Shown here one piece after another: positions 57,907-64,000 of a DNA stretch of 64,000 nt. The stretch's first letter is position 1; every line of letters begins with the position of its first letter. The notes beneath the pieces are model-generated. The model was not told where the DNA came from, searched no databases, and was given only the letters and a program-made list of their open reading frames with translations. Source of the stretch: Desulfovibrionaceae bacterium (GTDB lineage: Bacteria; Desulfobacterota; Desulfovibrionia; Desulfovibrionales; Desulfovibrionaceae); the NCBI GenBank assembly GCA_015709205.1, contig JACCQO010000001.1:143748-207747 (forward strand), in the 5' to 3' direction. A program made the position numbers and the translations under genes.

Positions 57907-58854
57907 CTATTTCTTCGGATTCCCCGAGCCGGGGTGGGCCTTGTCGTAGACCGCCACGAGGTGGGCGAGATTGAGGTGGGTGTAGCGCTGGGTGGTGGTC
58001 AGGCGCGCGTGGCCCAGGAGCTCCTGCACGCTGCGCATGTCCGCGCCCGCCTCCAGCAGGTGCGTGGCGAAGGAATGGCGCAGCCCGTGCGGCGAGATGG
58101 CCTCGGGCAGCCCGGCGCGTTTGCAGAGCTCCGCGACGATGCGCGCGGCCTGGCGGCGCTGCAGGCGGCCGCCGCGCACGCCGATGAACAGGGCGTCGGA
58201 TTCGCCCGTGGCCAGTTCGCCGCGCGCCGCGAGCCAGCGGTCCAGGGCCTCGCGCGCCGCGTGCGTGAGCGGGGCGATGCGCTCCTTGCCGCCCTTGCCG
58301 AGCACGCGCACCTCCTGCGCACCACGCGCCACGTCGCGCACGTCGAGGTCCAGGGCCTCGCTGATGCGCAGGCCGGAGCCGTAGAGCAACTCGGCCAGGG
58401 CCAGGTCGCGCCGCGTCACGGCGTCGTCCTCGCGCGGGGTCTCCAGCAAGGCCTTGGCCTGGTCCACGTTCAGGGCGCGCGGGGTGCGCTTTTCCTGGCG
58501 CGGGTTGGCCAGCCCCTCCAAGGGGCTTTCCGCGACCACGCCCTGCTCGGCCATGAAGTGGAAAAAGGTGCGCAGGGCCGAGAGCTTGCGGCCCATGGAG
58601 CTCTTCTTGACCCCGCGGCGGTGCAGGTCCGCCAGAAAGGACTGCACGTGCGCGCGGGTCACGGCCGCCGGGTCGTCCAGCCCCGCCCCGCGCGTGCGCA
58701 GGAAGAGGTCGAACTGGTCCAGGTCGCGGCCGTAGGCCGCCACCGTGGCGTCGGAATAGCCCTTCTGCACCGCGAGGCGGCCCAGGAAGGCCTCCACCCG
58801 CACGGGCAGGGGGCGCCCAGGCTGGGAGCGAGGTTTCTCGTTGCGCTTGGCCAT
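57907..58854 (-). CDS. xerC: Tyrosine recombinase XerC
   Basis: A 315-residue site-specific recombinase. The SAM-like core-binding N-terminus (VEAFLGRLAVQKGYSDATVAAYGRDLDQF) is followed by the catalytic domain with Arg in YGSGLRISEALDL, Lys in LGKGGKERIAPL, the HxLRH box SPHGLRHSFATHLLEAGADMRSVQELLGH and the nucleophile region TTQRYTHL. It acts in chromosome dimer resolution. The ATG at 58854 is preceded by GAGGGA. It follows dprA on the same strand with 26 bp between, a common pairing. Confidence 0.9.
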   Translation of the reverse strand: MAKRNEKPRSQPGRPLPVRVEAFLGRLAVQKGYSDATVAAYGRDLDQFDLFLRTRGAGLDDPAAVTRAHVQSFLADLHRRGVKKSSMGRKLSALRTFFHFMAEQGVVAESPLEGLANPRQEKRTPRALNVDQAKALLETPREDDAVTRRDLALAELLYGSGLRISEALDLDVRDVARGAQEVRVLGKGGKERIAPLTHAAREALDRWLAARGELATGESDALFIGVRGGRLQRRQAARIVAELCKRAGLPEAISPHGLRHSFATHLLEAGADMRSVQELLGHARLTTTQRYTHLNLAHLVAVYDKAHPGSGNPKK

Positions 58855-58880
58855 GTCGTTCGTCCCTCGCGCGGAGCGCG

Positions 58881-60395
58881 TCAGGCCGGGCTGTAGACCA
58901 TGCCGGGCCACTGCCGGACGCGGCCGTGCATCTCCAGGAGCAGCAGCGCGCCGCTGACGCGCTGGGGTTCCCAGCCCAGGGCGCGGCCCAGGGCGTCGAT
59001 CTGCAACCGGCCCGCCTCGCGCAGGGCCGCCAGGGCCGCGCGCTCGTCCGTGGTCATGGACTCGTCCAGAGTCATGGATTCGTCAGGGCCCGTGGCATTC
59101 GCGGAAACCGGCGCGGAAATCGGCGCGGGGGCCGGGGGCTGGGCCGGGACCACGAAGGCGCCGGGGGTGGGCGATTCCGAAACGACCGATTCGGCCAGCC
59201 CCGATTCGGCCAAAACCGGCTCCGCCTTGCGCGCGGCGGCCGGGAAGAGTGCGCCGCCCGGCACCACGCGGCTCGCCGCGGTCTCGCCCGCGGCGATGCG
59301 CCGGGCGGCCGCGGCCAGGGCCCACACCGGCGGCGCGCCCAGCCTGCGCAGCAGCGGCCCGCCGGGCGCTTTCGGCACACCGCCGCGCGGATTCTCCGCG
59401 CGCAGCGATTCGGCCAGCTCGCCGAGCACGTCCCCGGCCTCGTACACGGCGCGCGCGCCCTGGGCCACCAGGTCGGCGCACCCGGCAAAGGCCGGGTTGC
59501 CCGGCGGGCCGGGCACGGCAAAGACCTCGCGGTCCGCCTCCAGGGCGTGGCGCGCGGTGATCAACCCGCCGCTCTTTTGCGGGGCCTCGGCCACGACCAC
59601 GGCGCGCGACAGGCCGGAGATGATCCGGTTGCGCTGCGGAAAATTGTGCGCCAGGGGCCGCGTGCCGGGCGCGAACTCCGTGACCAGCAGCCCCGAGGCG
59701 GCCATGCGCAGCCACAGGTCGCGGTTGCCCGAGGGGTAGACCAGGTCCAGGCCCGTGCCGAGCACGCCGATGGACGAGCCCACGGCTTCCAGCGCGCCGA
59801 GATGCGCCTCGCGGTCGATGCCCCAGGCCATGCCCGAGACCACGGTGACGCCCGCGCGCGACAGCCCGGCCGCAATGCGCCACGCGGCCCGGCGGCCGTG
59901 CTGCGTGCAGCGCCGCGCGCCCACGATGCCCACGGCCGGGCCCTTGAGCAAGGTCAGGTCGCCCAGGGCGTAGAGCAGGAGCGGCGGGTCCGGGATGTGC
60001 CGCAGCAGTTCGGGGTAGCGCGGGTCCGCGTGGCAGAGCACCTCCCAGCCCGCGGCCAGCACCGTGTCCCACTCGCGCCGCGCCCCGGCGCGCCAGGCGT
60101 CGGCCGCAAAGGCAGTGGCGGCCTTGGCGGGCACCAGCTTGAGCGCGGTCCAGGACGAGGAGGCGCGCACGGCCTCGTGCGCGGTGCCGAAGCGTTCCAG
60201 GAGCCGCTTGCAGAGCTTAGGCCCCAGGCCGGGCGTGTGCCGCAGGGCCAGGCAGGCCCAGAATTCCGTGCGCCGGTCCGCCCGGGACGCGGCCTCGGCG
60301 GCGACGGCGACGGACAGCGGCGAAGCGGCCGGATCGGCGGGCCGGTCGGCCGCGCGGGCCGGGGCCGGGTTCGTGCGTCGGGAGGAAGGAGCCAT
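58881..60395 (-). CDS. dprA: DNA processing protein DprA
   Basis: A 504-residue protein. A SAM-like N-terminal domain (ALRHTPGLGPKLCKRLLERFG) precedes the Rossmann-like DprA core: VGIVGARRCTQHGRRAAWRIAAGL, VVSGMAWGIDREAHLGALE, LGTGLDLVYPSGNRDLW, FPQRNRIISGLSRAVVVAEAPQKSGGLITARHA. A long Ala/Pro-rich linker leads to the winged-helix DprA C-terminal domain (LGRALGWEPQRVSGALLLLEMHGRVRQWPGMVYSP). It loads RecA onto incoming single-stranded DNA. Confidence 0.95.
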   Translation of the reverse strand: MAPSSRRTNPAPARAADRPADPAASPLSVAVAAEAASRADRRTEFWACLALRHTPGLGPKLCKRLLERFGTAHEAVRASSSWTALKLVPAKAATAFAADAWRAGARREWDTVLAAGWEVLCHADPRYPELLRHIPDPPLLLYALGDLTLLKGPAVGIVGARRCTQHGRRAAWRIAAGLSRAGVTVVSGMAWGIDREAHLGALEAVGSSIGVLGTGLDLVYPSGNRDLWLRMAASGLLVTEFAPGTRPLAHNFPQRNRIISGLSRAVVVAEAPQKSGGLITARHALEADREVFAVPGPPGNPAFAGCADLVAQGARAVYEAGDVLGELAESLRAENPRGGVPKAPGGPLLRRLGAPPVWALAAAARRIAAGETAASRVVPGGALFPAAARKAEPVLAESGLAESVVSESPTPGAFVVPAQPPAPAPISAPVSANATGPDESMTLDESMTTDERAALAALREAGRLQIDALGRALGWEPQRVSGALLLLEMHGRVRQWPGMVYSPA

Positions 60396-60440
60396 GCGAC
60401 CGGTCCCGCCCCGGCGCGCGGCGCGGGGCGGGAGAGCGGG

Positions 60441-61307
60441 CTATTCGCCCATGCTCTTGAGTTTTTTGGCCGCCAGCCGGGCGGGGTCGGAATCCGGGTA
60501 GTCCTGGGTCAGGGTGCGCAGGTAGAGCGCGGCGTTGGACGGATCGCCCAGCCGCTCGTAGGCGTAGCCGATCTTGAGCATGGAGGCCGCGGCCTTGTCG
60601 TGCTTGGGATACTTGCGCGTGACTTCCTTGAAGGTCAGGATCGACTGGGCATAGCGCTTGTCGTGGTAGTAGGTCTCGCCCAGCCAGTAGAGGGCGTTGG
60701 GCACCAGGGGGCTGCTCTTGTAGTCGGCCAGGAATTCCTCGAAGAGCTTGCGGGCCTCGTCGCTGTTGCCCACCTGGACGTGCTTGAGGGCGCGGTCGTA
60801 GAGGTCGTGGCCGGTCTTGCCCCCCGCCGGGGCGGCGGCCGCCTTGGCGCGCGGGGCCGGGGCGGGCCGGGGCGCGGGGGCCGGGGAAAGCGTCGAGGTC
60901 GCGGCGGGTGCGGGCGCGGGCGTGGGCTCCATGCGCACCGAGGCCTGGGGCATGGCGTTGGCCCGGGCCTGGGCCGTGGACTTGAGGACCATCAGGTCCG
61001 AATCGAGCTGCGTGTTCTTCTTGGAGATGTCCTCCAGCTGCCGGGTCATCTCGCCGAGCTTGCGGTCCTGCTCCTCCAGGCGGGTCTGCAGTTCGGCCTT
61101 CTGCCGGGCCTGCTCCTCGCGGAATTCGAGAAAGCTCTTTTCCAGGGACTGCATGCGCCATTCATCGCTCTGCGGCTGGGCCTGCTCCTGCCGGGCCGCC
61201 TGGGCCGGGGCCTCGGCCGCGGACTGGTGTTTATCCCCCCCGCCCAGGAGCGAACACCCGGTCAGGCTCACAATCAGCACCACCAGCGGCACGAACGCGC
61301 TGCGCAT
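60441..61307 (-). CDS. cpoB: Tol-Pal system periplasmic protein CpoB/YbgF
   Basis: A 288-residue predicted lipoprotein (signal with lipobox LTGC, Cys18). A coiled coil (about 45-110, heptads such as EFREEQARQKAELQTRLEEQDRKLGEMTRQLE) and an Ala/Pro linker are followed by TPR repeats (LYDRALKHVQVGNSDEARKLFEEFLADY, ALYWLGETYYHDKRYAQSILTFKEVTRKYP, SMLKIGYAYERLGDPSNAALYLRTLTQDYP). It coordinates outer membrane constriction with peptidoglycan synthesis. It lies 45 bp upstream of dprA on the same strand. Confidence 0.92.
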   Translation of the reverse strand: MRSAFVPLVVLIVSLTGCSLLGGGDKHQSAAEAPAQAARQEQAQPQSDEWRMQSLEKSFLEFREEQARQKAELQTRLEEQDRKLGEMTRQLEDISKKNTQLDSDLMVLKSTAQARANAMPQASVRMEPTPAPAPAATSTLSPAPAPRPAPAPRAKAAAAPAGGKTGHDLYDRALKHVQVGNSDEARKLFEEFLADYKSSPLVPNALYWLGETYYHDKRYAQSILTFKEVTRKYPKHDKAAASMLKIGYAYERLGDPSNAALYLRTLTQDYPDSDPARLAAKKLKSMGE

Positions 61308-61593
61308 CGGCTACCTCCCTCCCCACGTGATTTCGTTCATCGGCGTATCGATACCATCCCATAGGCGACAAACGGCATTTTATCAAGGAAATGGCCCGGC
61401 GAAATGGCTCGGCGCACGCGGCGGAAGGCGTGGGCGACCGGTCCCCGACAAGCCTGCGGACAGGCGCGAACCTTGCCGAACGGCCGTTTTTGGGGCACAG
61501 TTCCCGCGCGTCCGGCCCCTGCGGACGGCCGCTGCGGCGGTCGTTTCCGGCCGAAGACACCGCGCCTCCGGCGCAGACGAAGGAGACCCGACC

Positions 61594-62577
61594 ATGCCCC
61601 TTGCCCCCAGCGAACTGCTGCTCCTCCTGCAGCTCGTGCCCATCGCCCTCTTCTGCCTGCTGCTGCTGGCCGCCCTGGGCGCGCCCTGCGCGGCCGTGGT
61701 CAGCGAGCACGCGGCCCAGGCCAGAAAGCGCGTGTTTTACGACAAGTTCGGCCTGCAGATGGCCAACATGTCCCTGCGCCTGACCCTGGTGGGGCTCATC
61801 GTCTCGGCCGCGGGCACGGTCTTTGCCGTCTCCCGCCTGCCGCAGTTCTACCCGGCCGCCGCGCTGCCGCTCTACCTGACCTGCGGCGGGCTGGGCCTGC
61901 TCTTCGCCGCCCAGGTCTATCTCTACAACGCGTCCTGGAAGGCCATGAAGGAGCACAAGGGCCAGCACAAGCTGCTCGGGGCCACGGCCCGGGTGGTGGG
62001 CATCGCCCTGCTGGTGCTGGTGCTGGCCGTCAAGCGCTGGGTGCTGGTGCACCGCCTGGCCGTGCCGGAGATGGGCTTTGCGGAGATGCTCCGCGCGTTG
62101 CTGGCCCAGCCGCCCTCCTCGGCCCTGTGGCCCGCGGTGGTGCAAGGGACCGCGCTCTCGGTCGCGGCGGCGGGCGCCGTGGGGCTGGTCTATCTGCTGC
62201 TGCGCAGGCGCATCGAGGACTACGGCCGCGACTACTACAATTTCGCCCTGCACGCGGCCGCGCGCTGGGCGCTGCTCCCCGGGCTGGCCCAACTCGCGGC
62301 CCTGGGCTGGCTGGTCTGGGCCCTGCGCGAAGACCTGGCCGCGGCCGGGCCGGCGGGCGCGGCCTGGACCGCGAACCCGCTGCTGCTCCTGGCCGTGGCC
62401 GCCGGAGCCCTGGGGCTCATCGCCTGCGCCCTGTGGCTGGCCGTGCGCCGCAACCGGAACCCCCTGCGCCTCAAGGCGACCATCCTGGCGGCCTTCGTCT
62501 TCCTGGGCGCATCCCTGGCCTGCGAAACGCTCATGGTCCTGCGCCTGCTGCCGCCGATTCCAGGGTTGCCGTTCTAG
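61594..62577 (+). CDS. Polytopic membrane protein of unknown function
   Basis: A 327-residue protein with about eight predicted membrane helices separated by short loops. Charged patches include EHAAQARKRVFYDKFGLQ and LLRRRIEDYGRDYYNFALHAAARWAL. I do not recognise a family. The ATG at 61594 has AAGGAG upstream; the frame is open further but the upstream part is another gene in a shadow frame. It appears to be a single-gene unit with its own terminator. Confidence 0.7.
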   Translation: MPLAPSELLLLLQLVPIALFCLLLLAALGAPCAAVVSEHAAQARKRVFYDKFGLQMANMSLRLTLVGLIVSAAGTVFAVSRLPQFYPAAALPLYLTCGGLGLLFAAQVYLYNASWKAMKEHKGQHKLLGATARVVGIALLVLVLAVKRWVLVHRLAVPEMGFAEMLRALLAQPPSSALWPAVVQGTALSVAAAGAVGLVYLLLRRRIEDYGRDYYNFALHAAARWALLPGLAQLAALGWLVWALREDLAAAGPAGAAWTANPLLLLAVAAGALGLIACALWLAVRRNRNPLRLKATILAAFVFLGASLACETLMVLRLLPPIPGLPF

Positions 62578-62616
62578 CTCCGAGCGCTTGCGCCCCGGGC
62601 AAAGATGCGAAAGGAA

Positions 62617-62653
62617 ACGGGCCGCGACTTGCCGTCGCGGCCCGTGTTTTTTT
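62617..62653 (+). terminator. Terminator between membrane protein gene and cheA
   Basis: ACGGGCCGCGAC (62617-62628) pairs with GTCGCGGCCCGT (62634-62645), followed by a run of seven T. Confidence 0.88.
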
Positions 62654-62722
62654 GCTTGCTGAGGCGGTCCCGAAGCGACGGGCTCCCGGCTGCCGACCGG
62701 ATGGCCGACCTCCGGCCCCAGG

Positions 62723-64000
62723 TCAGATGGCCTTGGACGTGGCCATGAGGTAGATCTCGTGCGGGTCGAGGATCAGCACCACCGAACCGTCGCCCATGAT
62801 CGTGGCCCCGGAGATGCCCTTGAGGTCGCCAAGATAGGCGCCCAGAGGCTTGATGACGATCTCCTGGCGCTCCAAGAGGCTGTCCACCACGATGCCGAGG
62901 CGGCGCGTGCCGTCGTGGATGACCACCACCGAAAGGATCTCGGGGAGCTTCTTGGGGTGGGGCATGTCCAGCAGTTCGGCCAGGGTGACGATGCCCAGGA
63001 CCTGGCCGCGCAGGGTCACGGCCTTGCGCTCGTTGACGTCCGTCAGGCGGCGCGACTCGATCTTGGTGGTCTCGGACACGGCGTCCAGGGGGATGGCGAA
63101 CTCCTCGCCCGCCACCGTGACCATCAGCGCGTCGATGATCGCCAGGGTCAGGGGCAGGGAGAGGGTGAAGGTCGTGCCCTTGCCCACTTCCGAGGCGATG
63201 GCCACGCTGCCCTTGAGGTTCTTGATGTTCGTGCGCACCACGTCCATGCCCACGCCGCGGCCGGAGATATCCGTGATCTTCTCCGCCGCGGAGAAGCCGG
63301 GCGCAAAGATCAGCTCCATGGCCTCGCGGTCGTCCAGGGCCTTGGCCTCCTCGGGCGTGATGATGCCCTTCTTGATGCCCACCTCGCGCATCTTTTCCGG
63401 GTCGATGCCCTTGCCGTCGTCCTGGATCTCGATGGCCACGGAGTTGCCCTTGTGGTAGGCGCGCAGCCAGACCTTGCCGGTCTCGGACTTGCCCTGGCTG
63501 CGGCGCACGTCCGCAGGCTCCACGCCGTGGTCCACGGAGTTGCGGATCAGGTGCACGAGCGGGTCGCCGATGACCTCGACCACGCTCTTGTCCAGCTCGG
63601 TCTCCTCGCCTTCCATGATCAGTTCCACCTGCTTGCCGCTCTTGCGGCTCAGGTCGCGCACCAGGCGCGGGAAGCGGGAGAAGACCGTGGACACCGGCAC
63701 CATGCGCACGTTCATGATCGTGTCCTGGAGGTCGTCGGAGATGCGCGCCATGGAGTCGGTGGTCTCCACCAGGCTCTGGGCGATCTCGGAGACGTTGGCC
63801 CCGTCGGAATCCTCCAACTGGCGGGCAAGCATGGAAAACCGGTTGCGGTTGATGATCAGCTCGCCGATGAGGTTCATGAGGTGGTCGAGCTTTTCGTGGT
63901 CCACGCGGATGGTGGAGGAGGCCTTGGGCTTGGCCGCCTGCTGCTGGGCGGCGGCGGTCGCTGCCGCGGCCTGCGCGGCGGCGGGCCGGGCGGCGCGCGC
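62723..64000 (-). CDS. cheA: Chemotaxis histidine kinase CheA, 3' part
   Basis: The frame is open to the window edge, so the N-terminal phosphotransfer domain lies outside. The visible 425 residues start in an Ala/Gln-rich linker and continue through the dimerisation domain (KLDHLMNLIGELIINRNRF), the HATPase domain with N box HLIRNSVDHGVE, G1 IQDDGKGIDPEKM and G2 GRGVGMDVVRTNI, and the CheW-like C-terminal domain (AIPLDAVSETTKI, VVDSLLERQEIVIKPLG). It phosphorylates CheY/CheB in response to chemoreceptors. Confidence 0.97.
   Translation of the reverse strand, partial: ARAARPAAAQAAAATAAAQQQAAKPKASSTIRVDHEKLDHLMNLIGELIINRNRFSMLARQLEDSDGANVSEIAQSLVETTDSMARISDDLQDTIMNVRMVPVSTVFSRFPRLVRDLSRKSGKQVELIMEGEETELDKSVVEVIGDPLVHLIRNSVDHGVEPADVRRSQGKSETGKVWLRAYHKGNSVAIEIQDDGKGIDPEKMREVGIKKGIITPEEAKALDDREAMELIFAPGFSAAEKITDISGRGVGMDVVRTNIKNLKGSVAIASEVGKGTTFTLSLPLTLAIIDALMVTVAGEEFAIPLDAVSETTKIESRRLTDVNERKAVTLRGQVLGIVTLAELLDMPHPKKLPEILSVVVIHDGTRRLGIVVDSLLERQEIVIKPLGAYLGDLKGISGATIMGDGSVVLILDPHEIYLMATSKAI

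Overview
The window is GC-rich DNA, dense in genes, with sigma-54 regulators, TRAP transport, a RicT-like protein, a TP0108-type phosphofructokinase, AddAB, CpoB/YbgF and CheA. The gene content suggests a sulfate-reducing deltaproteobacterium of the Desulfovibrionales. This is an inference from gene families; no rRNA is present to confirm it.

Layout. 1-12.8 kb: the end of an MFS transporter, a PrpR-type sigma-54 activator, a membrane histidine kinase with an NtrC-type response regulator, and an operon encoding a 2-methylisocitrate/dimethylmalate-type lyase, a TRAP transporter and a two-subunit LeuCD-type hydratase. Sigma-54 -24/-12 promoters precede both the kinase operon and the lyase operon, so this looks like uptake and cleavage of a branched di- or tricarboxylic acid under two-component and PrpR-like control. 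12.9-26.4 kb: a complete type I-E CRISPR-Cas locus on the minus strand (cas3, then cas8e-cas11-cas7-cas5-cas6e-cas1-cas2, leader, and an array of 67 repeats and 66 spacers). 26.9-29.7 kb: two secreted proteins of FlgT/CsgG-like type, a TrbI/VirB10 remnant, a Phd-ParE toxin-antitoxin pair and an initiator tRNA. 29.8-36.3 kb: a glycosyltransferase, VTT-domain and BASS-type membrane proteins, a LysR regulator with an AhpD-like protein, and four small secreted cysteine-rich paralogs resembling CVNH (cyanovirin-N homology) lectins. 36.4-37.7 kb: decayed IS3-family sequence. 37.7-45 kb: metG, ricT-like, an HD-domain gene, pfkA-like and a lone kaiB-like gene. 45.3-51.8 kb: addA and addB. 51.8-56.3 kb: a LysE-LysE-AraC cassette lying between addB and a second copy of the addB 3' end, then an AT-rich retron. 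56.5-64 kb: a LarA-like protein, xerC, dprA, cpoB, a membrane protein and the 3' part of cheA.

Most notable. (1) The 518-bp gap between cas3 and cas8e carries what looks like a self-contained crRNA-like regulatory RNA. It has a promoter, a degenerate repeat that keeps the 29-nt layout and hairpin by compensatory changes, a 22-nt guide, a second degenerate repeat and a terminator-like hairpin. The first nine guide bases match a site beside the predicted cas8e promoter, preceded by AAG, the canonical I-E PAM. This is the architecture expected of a CreR/CreA-type guide that lets Cascade repress its own operon. (2) A retron encodes a reverse transcriptase fused to a trypsin-like protease. It is preceded by a compact non-coding RNA bounded by perfect 15-bp inverted repeats (a1/a2), whose last base abuts the start codon.

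Defence functions (CRISPR-Cas, retron, toxin-antitoxin) therefore sit in separate patches within about 40 kb, between blocks of ordinary core genes.
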